The notes below the pieces were generated by a model. It saw only the letters and a list, made by a program, of their open reading frames with translations. It ran no database searches and was not told the origin of the DNA. The position numbers and the translations under genes are program-made. From Acidobacteriota bacterium (lineage in GTDB: Bacteria; Acidobacteriota; Terriglobia; Terriglobales; Acidobacteriaceae), in contig JAJYVU010000009.1 in assembly GCA_021791875.1 (NCBI GenBank), positions 1 through 64,000 on the forward strand: 64,000 nt of DNA, written 5' to 3'. Below, piece after piece: positions 8,641 to 17,519 of the stretch (the stretch's first letter is position 1; every line of letters starts with the position of its first letter).

Positions 8641-9666
8641 TCATTCTTGTTTTGGCAGCCACCTGCTAACAGAAGAATGACTTATGCCGGGACGAGCGGA
8701 ATCCCCAGTTACGATCCTCTGTACCCAGAAGCTGCATGGCCAAACCCGGTTGTTATCGAGACTCGGAGCGAACACCCGCAATCGAGGAGGCATTCGAACA
8801 AAACTCCCGTCCCATGCGGGAAACGCAGTGCGCAGAACTTCCGGGTGGAATTGTTGCATGGCGCTGGATGACCAGACGACCCTGAAACTGGAATTGAATG
8901 AAAGAAATGCTTCCAGCAAATACTGCTCGCTCCAAAAACACAGATTGGTCTTTACGAACTTTTCTGGATAGTCCAGCGGCGTAAAAATGTCATGAAAATG
9001 CACGAGGACGCCGGATGCGAGTTCCGGCAAAATATGCAGAAATTCGTAGAGAACATCACTATCCATCGACACCACATGGCTCGAATCGATGAAAAGAATA
9101 TCGTTGGCCCGAAGGCTCCGGAAAAGTTCCAGGGAGACTTTCTGAACAGGACTTGTGACAAGCCTGGTCAGCCCAGGTACACAACTTTTTAGAAAGACAG
9201 GCGGGTAAGGCTCTATGCTGGTCAACTCACCCGGAAATCCTTCAGACTGATTTTTGCAAAGCGCCGACGCCAGCACGAGAGTTGTGTTGCCGCTGCCAAT
9301 TTCGACGATTCTTCTAGGTTTCCTATGACGAACAATCGAGTAGGCAACTTCGGCATCAATGCGTTCAAAGAACCCATTGTTGAAGTGAAATCGTGATCGA
9401 TCCGCAGTCGCATGCTCCGGAAACCCCCACTCTGAAGAAAACGGGAGGAGGTCACGATAGAGCATTTCGATCTGCTCCTGGAAACGAAAATCGACTGCAC
9501 TGCAAGGCCGGCATGCATTCCAATCCTTGCTTCTGATCGATCTGAAATTGGGAACAGGGAAATAAAAATGTGAAGGCGTGATACTAACGCCCAGGCTTCC
9601 TTGCACAGCCTGGAACAGCGTCGACAAAAGCATCCTGGTTCGGGCATTCCGAGTAATGCTGCTCAC
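8641..9666 (-). CDS. Class I SAM-dependent methyltransferase
   Basis: A 341-residue cytosolic protein. SAM-binding motif I is IVEIGSGNTTLVLASAL near residue 120; an acidic motif (ELTSIEPYP) follows, then ILFIDSSHV and VLVHFHDIFTPLDYP, the arrangement of the Methyltransf_24-type family often acting on sugars or cell-surface metabolites. The substrate is unknown. It is convergent with the secretin gene (45 bp between stops). Base composition is visibly more AT-rich than its neighbours, and it sits alone beside a gene-poor spacer, which suggests acquisition by transfer. Confidence 0.8.
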   Translation of the reverse strand: MSSITRNARTRMLLSTLFQAVQGSLGVSITPSHFYFPVPNFRSIRSKDWNACRPCSAVDFRFQEQIEMLYRDLLPFSSEWGFPEHATADRSRFHFNNGFFERIDAEVAYSIVRHRKPRRIVEIGSGNTTLVLASALCKNQSEGFPGELTSIEPYPPVFLKSCVPGLTRLVTSPVQKVSLELFRSLRANDILFIDSSHVVSMDSDVLYEFLHILPELASGVLVHFHDIFTPLDYPEKFVKTNLCFWSEQYLLEAFLSFNSSFRVVWSSSAMQQFHPEVLRTAFPAWDGSFVRMPPRLRVFAPSLDNNRVWPCSFWVQRIVTGDSARPGISHSSVSRWLPKQE

Positions 9667-10022
9667 GATAACAACCTTTAATTCGAAGTTTCATCCGTCC
9701 TCCCCCAGACGCGGATGTAAATTTGTACGGCATTGTAAGTGCAGTTGAAGCGATTACATCTTCATCTTCACCAGCTCATTCAATCAGTTTATGAAATTTA
9801 CCCTGCGCGGATCGGCCTGACTGATTCCAACGCTGGATATCGGCTTTGGATGCGGTTCAGGCGCATTCCCGTTGCAGAGGAATAGCACATCGGTGGTAGT
9901 AAAGTTCGGCATGCGGTCGAGCGTGGCGACTCGCGAGCGCAACAGGACCTCGTAGCACAGCCGCCCCTTCAGGCAGAAACCGGCCTTGAATGACAAAGAA
10001 AGACACCCTGCAAGGCTGTGCC
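9667..10022. other. Gene-poor 356-bp spacer
   Basis: Relatively AT-rich sequence between the methyltransferase start and the pfkA stop. An 80-codon minus-strand frame (9784-10026, GTG overlapping the pfkA stop) has no Shine-Dalgarno and no recognisable family; it may be a remnant. No terminator with a T-tract, tRNA or repeat was seen. Confidence 0.4.
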
Positions 10023-10994
10023 TCACCTGGCCAGCATCTCAGCCATCTTCAGAAACCACGGGTCGAGCGGCTTGTCCTTGCCTACGATCTCTTCCAGTGG
10101 CGTTGTGATGGGCTCGCTTTTGTGGATGCCCACCAGCACGCCGTACCGGCCCGCGACCATCTGCTCTACCGCCTCGACTCCGAGATGGGTGCCGAGGAGG
10201 CGGTCCGCGCAGGTGGGAGTAGCTCCGCGCTGCACATAACCAAGCACGGTGGAGCGGAACTCATGGCCGGGGATAAGGTTCTTCTCGCTGAAATAACGGC
10301 AAAGCCCTTCGGCATTGTACTTGGCGCCTTCGGCGACCACGACGATGACGTGGGGCTTGCCCCGCTCGTAGCATTGCAGAATGTGGACTGCGAGAGCTTC
10401 CGGGGTAAATTCCACCTCGGGCAGCACGACCGCCTCGGCTCCGCCCGCGATGCCCGACATCAGGGCAAGGTAGCCGCAGTGGCGTCCCATCACTTCCACC
10501 AGAAACGTGCGCTGGAGTGAGGATGCGGTCACTTTCAGGTTATCGATGGCATTTAGCGCGACGTTGAGTGCCGTGTCCACGCCGATGGTGACGTCTGAGC
10601 CGCTCAGATCGTTATCGATGGTGGAGGCGATGCCGACCACCGGGAATCCCAGCCTGTGGAGGGCCTCAGAGCCGCGCTGCGAGCCGTTGCCGCCAATCAC
10701 GATGAGCCCTTCGATTCCCGTGCCCCGCAGGCGATGCATGGCCAGTTCCAGGCCATCGTGAGTCATGAACTCAGGGCTGCGCGAAGTGCCCAGCACGGTG
10801 CCGCCGTGCTGGATGATGCCGCCTACGTCGCGCGCACCGAGCCTTCTGAAATCGCCCTCGATGAGCCCGGCATAGCCCCGGCGTACGCCCCACATATTCA
10901 GGCCGTGCGACAGTCCAGTGCGCACCACCGCCCGAATCGCCGCATTCATACCCGGAGCATCGCCTCCGCTGGTCAGCACCGCAAGATTCCTCAT
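10023..10994 (-). CDS. pfkA: 6-phosphofructokinase
   Basis: Phosphorylates fructose 6-phosphate to fructose 1,6-bisphosphate in glycolysis. The 323-residue length and the motifs LTSGGDAPGMNAAIR (N-terminal phosphate loop), STIDNDLSGSDVTIG (catalytic Asp in TIDND), VEVMGRHCG and VLGYVQRGATPT fit the PfkA family. The residue next to the nucleotide-magnesium site is unusual: the family's GGDGS reads GGNGS here (Asp to Asn at the position of E. coli Asp103). The following Gly, typical of ATP users rather than PPi users, is kept. Phosphate donor therefore remains to be shown. Upstream lies the ino1 terminator, so it is transcribed separately. Confidence 0.93.
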   Translation of the reverse strand: MRNLAVLTSGGDAPGMNAAIRAVVRTGLSHGLNMWGVRRGYAGLIEGDFRRLGARDVGGIIQHGGTVLGTSRSPEFMTHDGLELAMHRLRGTGIEGLIVIGGNGSQRGSEALHRLGFPVVGIASTIDNDLSGSDVTIGVDTALNVALNAIDNLKVTASSLQRTFLVEVMGRHCGYLALMSGIAGGAEAVVLPEVEFTPEALAVHILQCYERGKPHVIVVVAEGAKYNAEGLCRYFSEKNLIPGHEFRSTVLGYVQRGATPTCADRLLGTHLGVEAVEQMVAGRYGVLVGIHKSEPITTPLEEIVGKDKPLDPWFLKMAEMLAR

Positions 10995-11207
10995 GGCTCA
11001 AGCTCCCGCACAAGAATGGTTCCCTGAAAACAAGGCTGGCGATACCGGCTCAAACGCGTCTGTGGGCCAGCCCTCTGACGCGATGAGAAACCCGGCAGAC
11101 CGCAGTTGCAGATTACAGGTGTGACCACAGAACCTATGTGCTGCAAATCACATGGAGGAAATTCGGGTAACCCGGTGATGATTTCCCCGAGAAGCATCTC
11201 TGCCCAA

Positions 11208-11237
11208 AGAACAAGGCGGCCGAAACGGCCGCCTTTG
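11208..11237 (-). terminator. Rho-independent terminator downstream of inositol-phosphate synthase
   Basis: A perfect 10-bp GC-rich stem (AAGGCGGCCG, 11213-11222, paired with 11226-11235) with a 3-nt loop lies about 47 bp past the ino1 stop. On the minus strand it is followed by TGTTCTTT, a modest U-tract. Position and stem strength support termination; the weak tract lowers confidence. Confidence 0.6.
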
Positions 11238-11281
11238 GTCTTGCTGAGAACTCATGATACGAGTTGCCCAAAGCACGTCGA

Positions 11282-12592
11282 CTAGTCGTAGTATTCGAGT
11301 CCGAGATGGGTGATGAGCTCTTCGCCCTGGATGTGGCGCAGGGTGTTCTTGAGCTTCATCATCTGGATGAACAGATCGTGCTCGGGATAGAGGCCCGGCG
11401 CGCTCTGTGGCGACTTGAAGTAGAAGCTGAGCCACTCCTGAATACCGATGTTGCTCAGCTCCGGCGTGCGCTTGGCCAGATCGAGGAAAAGGACTAGGTC
11501 CAGCGCCAGCGGGGCTGCCAGGATGGAGTCGCGGCAGAGGAAATCCACCTTGATCTGCATCGGGTAACCGAGCCAGCCGAAGATGTCGATGTTGTCCCAG
11601 CCTTCCTTGTTGTCTCCACGCGGCGGGTAATAGTTGATGCGCACCTTGTGGTAGATGTCCTTGTACAGGTCGGGATAGAGCTTCGGCTGCAGAATGTATT
11701 CGAGCACGCCCAGCTTGGACTCTTCCTTGGTCTTGAAGGAGTCGGGATCGTCGAGGACTTCGCCGTCACGATTGCCGAGAATATTGGTGGAGTACCAGCC
11801 GCTCATGCCCAGCATGCGCGCCTTGAAGGCCGGGGCGAGCACGGTCTTCATGAACGTCTGGCCGGTCTTGAAGTCCTTGCCGCAGATCGGGGCTCCTGTC
11901 TGCTTGGAAAGCTCGATCATGCAGGGCAGGTCCACCGTGAGGTTGGGCGCGCCGTTGGCGAACGGGATGCCTTCCTTGAGCGCTGCATAGGCGTAAATCT
12001 GCGACGGGGCAATGGCCGGATCGTTTTCGGTGAGCGCCTTCTCGAATGCCTCAATCGAATTGTGGATCGGAGTGGGTTCGAGGAAGATTTCCGTGGAACC
12101 GGTCCAGATCATCACGACGCGGTCGCACTTTTCCTTGAATGCCTGAATGTCAGAGCGGACCTGCTGTGCGAGATCGCACTTGCTGCGGCCTGTTTTCACG
12201 TGAGTGCCGCTCAGGCGCTTGACGTAGTGCTGGTCGAAGACGGCCGGCATCGGCTCGATGGACTCCAGGAAGGGCCGGATGGTCCGCAGGTGGTCATTGT
12301 CGAGCACCTGGGCGTGCCGGGCGGCCTCGTACATGTTCTCAGGGAAGATGTCCCACCCGGTGAAGACCACATCGTCGAGCGAGGCGAGCGGAACGAAATC
12401 TTTAATCAGCGGTGTCTTGCCCTCGGTGCGTTTGCCCAGGCGAATCGTACCCATCTGGGTGAGCGAACCAATCGGCTTCGCAAGCCCTTTGCGGACTGCT
12501 TCCACCCCTGCAATCAGCGTCGTGGCGACGGCGCCCATGCCGACGACCATGACCCCAAGTTTTCCAGTTGCTGGCTCTATTTTTGATGACAT
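11282..12592 (-). CDS. Inositol-3-phosphate synthase
   Basis: NAD-dependent isomerisation of glucose 6-phosphate to inositol 3-phosphate, the first step to inositol lipids or inositol solutes. Visible hallmarks are the N-terminal dinucleotide-binding VMVVGMGAVATTLIAG, NGAPNLTVDLPC, CGKDFKTGQTFMKT and GWYSTNILGNRDG with the GE..LDDPDSFK stretch. I start at ATG 12592 (MSSKIEPATG); a TTG twelve codons earlier is in frame but would place a purine-rich SD-like stretch inside the gene. The next gene in the same direction (DedA) lies 122 bp upstream. Family assignment is strong. Confidence 0.93.
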   Translation of the reverse strand: MSSKIEPATGKLGVMVVGMGAVATTLIAGVEAVRKGLAKPIGSLTQMGTIRLGKRTEGKTPLIKDFVPLASLDDVVFTGWDIFPENMYEAARHAQVLDNDHLRTIRPFLESIEPMPAVFDQHYVKRLSGTHVKTGRSKCDLAQQVRSDIQAFKEKCDRVVMIWTGSTEIFLEPTPIHNSIEAFEKALTENDPAIAPSQIYAYAALKEGIPFANGAPNLTVDLPCMIELSKQTGAPICGKDFKTGQTFMKTVLAPAFKARMLGMSGWYSTNILGNRDGEVLDDPDSFKTKEESKLGVLEYILQPKLYPDLYKDIYHKVRINYYPPRGDNKEGWDNIDIFGWLGYPMQIKVDFLCRDSILAAPLALDLVLFLDLAKRTPELSNIGIQEWLSFYFKSPQSAPGLYPEHDLFIQMMKLKNTLRHIQGEELITHLGLEYYD

Positions 12593-12713
12593 TTCTTTTC
12601 TGGCCTGTTCTCTTCCTTCCACAGTCAAACTGCGAATCTTCAGTTTCTGACGTCAGGCGACACTTTGGCAATCCGCCCCGGCTCAATGGCAGATTTGCGC
12701 CCCTGAGCGGACC

Positions 12714-13352
12714 CTATCCTTCAGTGGGGCGCGCCTTTCTGCGCAGATGGGTCCAGGCAAACCAGACAATGGCGGCAAGGACGAGGAATTCGACCCCCAG
12801 GTGAAAACGGTGAAAGTCGGCCTTAAAGCGCGGGTCAGTATCCCAGGCGCGTCCCAGGCGAACGCCGACATACGCGAGCACAAAACACCAGGGCCACGAG
12901 CCCAGGAAGGTATAGATGTGAAATCGCAGCTGCGGCATGCGGGCAATGCCAGCCGGGAGCGCAATGAAGGTCCGAATCACCGGCAAAAGACGGCCCAAGA
13001 AGACGGTGATGCCGCCAAAACGCTGGAAAAATTGATCGGCGTGGTCGAGGTCCTTCATGTCGAGCAGGACGTAGCGGCCATAACGCTCAAGAAACGGCCG
13101 ACCGCCCCACGCGCCGACCCAGTAGGCTACCGCCGACCCGATATTGCAGCCGAGCGCTCCTACCGTCGCCAGCAGGAAAAGGTTCATCTGCCCCTGCTGC
13201 ACCAGGTACCCGGCAAACGGCATGATGATTTCGGACGGCAGCGGAATGCAGGCCGACTCAATGGCCATTAGCAGGGCCACACCGCCGTACCCCGTCGACG
13301 AAATGACCGAAATGATGAAGTGGGCAAGAACTGCAAGGATTTTTTCACTCAT
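12714..13352 (-). CDS. DedA-family (VTT domain) membrane protein
   Basis: A 212-residue inner-membrane protein of the DedA/SNARE-associated family, members of which act as lipid scramblases or flippases, for example for undecaprenyl phosphate. The family signature is clear: AIESACIPLPSEIIMPFAGY near residue 30, a re-entrant region, then FLGRLLPVIRTFIALPAGIA near residue 120, with further transmembrane helices and a basic C-terminus. The start is set at ATG 13352 (MSEKILAVLAHF) because the in-frame upstream extension is basic and not family-like. It is divergent from nth. Confidence 0.9.
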   Translation of the reverse strand: MSEKILAVLAHFIISVISSTGYGGVALLMAIESACIPLPSEIIMPFAGYLVQQGQMNLFLLATVGALGCNIGSAVAYWVGAWGGRPFLERYGRYVLLDMKDLDHADQFFQRFGGITVFLGRLLPVIRTFIALPAGIARMPQLRFHIYTFLGSWPWCFVLAYVGVRLGRAWDTDPRFKADFHRFHLGVEFLVLAAIVWFAWTHLRRKARPTEG

Positions 13353-13509
13353 TCGAGATGAAGTATACGGGATGCCGGCCAGCACAGGATTGACCTGCCA
13401 GGCGAGCTCCCGTTGCCGACGCCGGCTCCGAGAGACGGATGCGGCTACGGCATAAGAAATTTGGGCGGAAACAGAGCATGCAGAGGATTTCTCTGCGTAC
13501 AATTCGGCC

Positions 13510-14385
13510 ATGCCCGCCGCAAAGAAAAGCACGAAGCCAGCCAAGAAAGCTACGCCAAAGACAGCCGGGAAAAGGACCAGGGGAAAAACCAGCGCGAAGG
13601 CGTCCGCCGGGCCCGCCGCTCAGCGAGCGGCAAAGAAGGCTGTGTCTCCAAAAAGGAATCCACAAAAACCTGTCCGGCAATTGAAGAACGGCTCCAGGCA
13701 GGCTGTAGCGCCAAAGCAGGCGACCGGAAATGGTGCAGGTACAGCGCCGAAACGCATAGCGGCGCTGCTCGACCGGCTGCAGAAGGCTTATCCCAACGCC
13801 GAGTGCGCTCTGTGGCACCGCACCCCATGGGAACTGCTGGTGGCGACCATCCTCTCGGCCCAGTGCACAGACGCGCGCGTGAACATGGTGACGCCGAAGC
13901 TGTTCGAGGCTTTCCCTACACCAAAGGCCTTTGCCGATGCGACGCCCGCGGCCATCGAAGAGCATGTGAAGAGCACCGGGTTCTACCGGAACAAGGCAAA
14001 GTCGATTCACGGCGCGGCGAAGCGAGTAGTGGAGGTCTACGGTGGGAAGCTGCCCGAAACCATGGATGAATTGCTGACGCTCCCCGGTGCGGCGCGCAAG
14101 ACGGCCAACGTGGTGCTGGGAGTGGCTTTCAAGAAAGCAGAAGGCGTGGTCGTGGATACGCACGTGCTGAGGATTTCGCAACGGCTTGGACTGACGGAAT
14201 CGAGCGACCCGAAGAAAGTAGAACAGGACCTGATGCGGATTCTGCCCCGTGACCGCTGGATCCAGTTTTCGCACGAGATCATTCAGCACGGGCGGCAGGT
14301 ATGCGTGGCGCGCAAGCCGAAATGCGAAAGCTGCACGCTGGAAAATCTGTGCCATGCAAAGGACAAGACCTGGTCGTCGGTGTGA
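13510..14385 (+). CDS. nth: Endonuclease III (DNA glycosylase/AP lyase) with basic N-terminal tail
   Basis: Removes oxidised pyrimidines and nicks AP sites in base-excision repair. The core (residues ~80-291) has the helix-hairpin-helix LPGAARKTANVV with the catalytic Lys, the catalytic Asp in VVDTHVLRISQRLGL, and the 4Fe-4S ligands in the C-X6-C-X2-C-X5-C pattern (CVARKPKCESCTLENLC). Residues 1-75 are an added tail of Lys, Ala, Pro, Thr and Arg (AAKKSTKPAKKATPK and similar) resembling histone-H1-like basic proteins; E. coli Nth (211 residues) lacks it. The ATG at 13510 is the first in frame after the divergent DedA start, so the tail is likely translated. Confidence 0.94.
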   Translation: MPAAKKSTKPAKKATPKTAGKRTRGKTSAKASAGPAAQRAAKKAVSPKRNPQKPVRQLKNGSRQAVAPKQATGNGAGTAPKRIAALLDRLQKAYPNAECALWHRTPWELLVATILSAQCTDARVNMVTPKLFEAFPTPKAFADATPAAIEEHVKSTGFYRNKAKSIHGAAKRVVEVYGGKLPETMDELLTLPGAARKTANVVLGVAFKKAEGVVVDTHVLRISQRLGLTESSDPKKVEQDLMRILPRDRWIQFSHEIIQHGRQVCVARKPKCESCTLENLCHAKDKTWSSV

Positions 14386-14433
14386 ATGAGAAGCGCTCGC
14401 CGGAAACCGACTGCCGCACCTGAAGCAAGCTGA

Positions 14434-15702
14434 CTACAGGCCGGCCTCCGGTACGGCCGCGAGCCATATCTGCTGCTTGTCGATGCTGTAACTGATGTAG
14501 AGCCTGCCGTGGTATTCATAGGCTCCCGGGTAAGCAGCGCCGCAGGGTTTGCCGTGTGGTCCGCAGACGACCCCGTTGTTGTAGCGTGGCGCTCCCACCC
14601 CCTGGCGCACGGCAAATACCTTGCGGAGCGCGCCCGTCCGGCCGTTGAAAACCGCAAGATAGAGCGGATCGCGGGAATCCGTTGCGGTCGGTTCATCGAG
14701 AGCATTGCCGATGACGGCGATGTCGCCATTGGCCAGTTTGGTGATGGTCGCCTCAGAGGGAGAATTCGGAATATCGGTGGGAACCGGCGGCGACCAGGTG
14801 GCGCCGAAGTCCTTCGAAATCGACGTGTAGAGGACAAATTGGCCTGTCGTGCCTTCGTCGCGCCAAAGCCGAAAGAGCACGTCTGGATGGCGGGAAAGCT
14901 GGATCGTATTCGGTTCAACCAGGGTTGTTCCATCCGCGGCAGTTCCGTAACCCGTCCATGCGGAGGCCGGCTGGCCCGGCGCTGAGCCTCCCCACGTGCC
15001 GAAATTATTGGCCAAGGCAAAGATTTGCGGACCGAGCCGCGGATTGTAGGGGTAGCCGGGTGATCCTTTCAGCGGTGCGTAGGCCGCGCGGCTGACGCGA
15101 AACGGTCTGCCTATGGTTCCGTTGGGATGCAGAGCCGCCGCGACCAGCGCCTCACCCTGCTCGTTGGTGCAACACCCATATCCATTCGGCTGATCGATGG
15201 CTGCGACGATGTACAGCTGGCGGCGATAGGTCACAAATGCACGGGGATAAGAGATGCGGCGTCCGGCAACCTGTTTTCCGTCAAACGGGCTGGGAGGCGC
15301 GATCACCACGATTGGGGCGGACCAGGTTGATCCGTTGGTGCTGCTCTTGACTTCGGTGATCATGCCGCTGGAGCCTTCGTGGCGCATGGTTCCGCTATAC
15401 GCGACCCAGATGCGTCCTTTGCGACTCACCGCAACGCGGGTGTGATGGTGATATTGCAGGCTCTCAAGATCGCTGTAGGAAGGCGTATGCCCGTTCGGGG
15501 CATCCACCTCAAGATTGACGAGGCCTGGAGCGAGCGGGTAAGGGCCGCTGCGTGGAGCATGTCCCCAATGAAGAGTAAATACGACTGGGGCTGGTCGCGA
15601 TGGATGGCGAAGCCGCGCCATGGCGGCAGTTGAGGTGAAAGATGCAATCAAAAGAGCGATAGCAGTGAGACGGGCTGCTCCGAAAGCGGATTTCATCATC
15701 AT
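14434..15702 (-). CDS. Secreted BNR/sialidase-like beta-propeller protein
   Basis: An exported protein: a hydrophobic signal segment (TAIALLIASFTSTAAMA) is followed by about 390 residues carrying Asp-box-like or BNR-like repeats such as SSTNGSTWSAP and SISKDFGATWSPP, characteristic of the six-bladed sialidase-fold superfamily. I did not find a convincing full set of GH33 catalytic residues, so sialidase activity is not claimed; it could be another glycan- or ligand-binding propeller. Start is the first of three consecutive ATGs (15702), which has GGAG nine bases upstream. It is convergent with nth and lies upstream of the hem operon's 3' end. Confidence 0.65.
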   Translation of the reverse strand: MMMKSAFGAARLTAIALLIASFTSTAAMARLRHPSRPAPVVFTLHWGHAPRSGPYPLAPGLVNLEVDAPNGHTPSYSDLESLQYHHHTRVAVSRKGRIWVAYSGTMRHEGSSGMITEVKSSTNGSTWSAPIVVIAPPSPFDGKQVAGRRISYPRAFVTYRRQLYIVAAIDQPNGYGCCTNEQGEALVAAALHPNGTIGRPFRVSRAAYAPLKGSPGYPYNPRLGPQIFALANNFGTWGGSAPGQPASAWTGYGTAADGTTLVEPNTIQLSRHPDVLFRLWRDEGTTGQFVLYTSISKDFGATWSPPVPTDIPNSPSEATITKLANGDIAVIGNALDEPTATDSRDPLYLAVFNGRTGALRKVFAVRQGVGAPRYNNGVVCGPHGKPCGAAYPGAYEYHGRLYISYSIDKQQIWLAAVPEAGL

Positions 15703-15795
15703 GTGCACTGTCTCCACAGAGTATTTCAATCGTCAGTCGCGACGAACGAGTCTGCGGTTTCTTCAGGTTGAGACGAGATGCAACGAAGGAGGTCT

Positions 15796-16611
15796 TCAGA
15801 CGCCCGGTGCGAAAAATTGCAGCACGGCTTTCACCAGGCCATCGACAGTGTGTTCGGCTGCTTCGGCAGAGGGTTCCCAACCGGCCTCGCGCAAGGTTTT
15901 GCTGGTGATGGGTCCGATGGAGATGGCCGGAAGGTCGCGCGGCGGCGCGGACTGGCCCGCTTCGCGCAGCAGCTCCAGAAAATTCTCGACAGTTGAAGAG
16001 CTTGTAAAGGTTGCCGCGTCCACGGCCGGTTTCTGGGCCGCTTCAGCAAAGAGCTCCCGGACGCGAGTGACGGATTCGTGCGGTATTTCCGTCCGATAAG
16101 CATCAATCACATCCACGTCGATTCCCTGTGCGCGTAAAGCGTCGGGAATGACATCGCGGGCGATAGCCGAACGAGCCAGCAGCACGCGTTGACCGCGCAC
16201 CTTGTCTCCCAGCGCCTGAAGCAGCGATTCGGCAACGTATTTTTCCGGCAGCAGGTCGACGTTCCACCCCATGCGGCGAACGGCTCTTGCGGTCGCCGGA
16301 CCAACCGCAGCGATTTTTGGCATCGGGCCAAAGATGGTCCGCCATGTCTGCGAGCCGGGAGCAACTATGCCGAGCGCCTCGATGCGTTCCAGCAGCGCAT
16401 TCACCGTGTTGGCGCTGGTCACGAGCATCCAGCCATAGGTGGAAAGGTGACGCAGCGCATGATCCAGTGAAGTAAAGTCGGCAGGCGGAAGAATTCGGAT
16501 GGCCGGAATTTCGACTGGCTCCGCGCCCTGTGCGGCCAGTTCCCTGCTTAGCCGGCCAGCCTGATGTTCGGCGCGGGTAACCAGAATCCTTCGTCCGGCG
16601 AGTCTGCTCAT
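15796..16611 (-). CDS. hemD: Uroporphyrinogen-III synthase
   Basis: Cyclises hydroxymethylbilane with D-ring inversion to uroporphyrinogen III, the branch point to haem, sirohaem and cobalamin. The 271-residue sequence has the two-lobed HemD pattern: GRRILVTRAEHQAGRLSREL at the start, WMLVTSANTVNALLERI, AAVGPATARAVRRMGWNVDL, and a C-terminal FTSSSTVENFLELL then ISIGPITSKTLREAG. Its ATG overlaps the hemC stop by 4 bp, showing translational coupling and supporting the call for this poorly conserved family. It is the last gene of the haem operon seen here. Confidence 0.9.
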   Translation of the reverse strand: MSRLAGRRILVTRAEHQAGRLSRELAAQGAEPVEIPAIRILPPADFTSLDHALRHLSTYGWMLVTSANTVNALLERIEALGIVAPGSQTWRTIFGPMPKIAAVGPATARAVRRMGWNVDLLPEKYVAESLLQALGDKVRGQRVLLARSAIARDVIPDALRAQGIDVDVIDAYRTEIPHESVTRVRELFAEAAQKPAVDAATFTSSSTVENFLELLREAGQSAPPRDLPAISIGPITSKTLREAGWEPSAEAAEHTVDGLVKAVLQFFAPGV

Positions 16612-17519
16612 AGCGCCATGGTCTCCAGGATTGAGCGCGCGCCCTGCCGCAGCAGTTCGTCCGCCAACCGCTGACCGAGTTCAGCAGCTTCACCCCGTTG
16701 ATGCTCAAACTCGACACGAATTACCTGTCCGCCTTCGGGCGCAGCGACCACGCCAGCGATGGAGTAGGCGGCGCCATCAGCCACCGGCGCGCAATGGACG
16801 CCAATCGGCACCTGACAACCACCGCCCAGCCCCGCCAGAGCGGTGCGCTCGGCGGTGACGGCAAAACGCGTCGGCGCGTGGTCAAGATCAAGCATGGCTT
16901 CCATAGTACGCAAATCGTTGGAGCGCGTCTCAATGGCAAGTGCGCCCTGCCCGGCTGCCGGACAGAGAATCTGTGGTGCAAAGCACTCCCGGCGATACTC
17001 CGTGAGGCCAAGGCGCTCGATACCGGCCGCGGCGAGAATGATGGCATCGACCTGCCCTTCGACCATTTTGCGGATGCGCGTGTCGACGTTACCTCGGAAC
17101 TCTTCAAAGTGCAGGTCGTCGCGATGAGCACGCAGCTGAGCGCGACGGCGCAGGCTGCTGGTGCCCACTCGCGCGCCGTGCGGCAGGGCTGCGAAGGATT
17201 CGTACCGGGCCGAAAGCAGAGCATCGCGCGGATCTACCCGCTCGGGAATAGCAGCGATGGCAAAGGCGGGGTCGAGTTCCGTCGGCAGATCCTTGAGACT
17301 GTGGACGGCCAGATCGATGCGGCCATCGAGCAGGGCCTCCTCGATCTCCTTGGTGAACATGCCCTTGGAGCCGACCTTGGCAAAAGCGACATGCTGCATG
17401 GCGTCGCCGGTGGTGCGAATGATCTCGATCGAAACTTCGTGACCAAGCGCGCGCAGGCGATCGGCAATGTGATTGGCCTGCCAGAGGGCCAGCTGGGAAC
17501 CGCGGGAGCCTATGCGCAT
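16608..17519 (-). CDS. hemC: Hydroxymethylbilane synthase (porphobilinogen deaminase)
   Basis: Polymerises four porphobilinogens into hydroxymethylbilane. Signature segments: MRIGSRGSQLALWQANHIAD at the N-terminus, HSLKDLPTELD, GTSSLRRRAQLRA and RGNVDTRIRKM, and the cofactor-bearing Cys in GGGCQVPIGVHC near residue 240, to which the dipyrromethane is attached. The 303-residue length is normal. The start overlaps the hemA stop by one base (TGATG), and the hemD start overlaps its stop. Confidence 0.97.
   Translation of the reverse strand: MRIGSRGSQLALWQANHIADRLRALGHEVSIEIIRTTGDAMQHVAFAKVGSKGMFTKEIEEALLDGRIDLAVHSLKDLPTELDPAFAIAAIPERVDPRDALLSARYESFAALPHGARVGTSSLRRRAQLRAHRDDLHFEEFRGNVDTRIRKMVEGQVDAIILAAAGIERLGLTEYRRECFAPQILCPAAGQGALAIETRSNDLRTMEAMLDLDHAPTRFAVTAERTALAGLGGGCQVPIGVHCAPVADGAAYSIAGVVAAPEGGQVIRVEFEHQRGEAAELGQRLADELLRQGARSILETMAL

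Noticed and set aside
8596-8871. 91-codon plus-strand frame right after the secretin stop
   Set aside because: Most of it lies antisense to the methyltransferase 3' end, and it has no motif or ribosome-binding site.
9784-10026. 80-codon minus-strand frame overlapping the pfkA stop
   Set aside because: No Shine-Dalgarno site, GTG start, odd composition and no recognisable family; treated as a possible remnant in the spacer.
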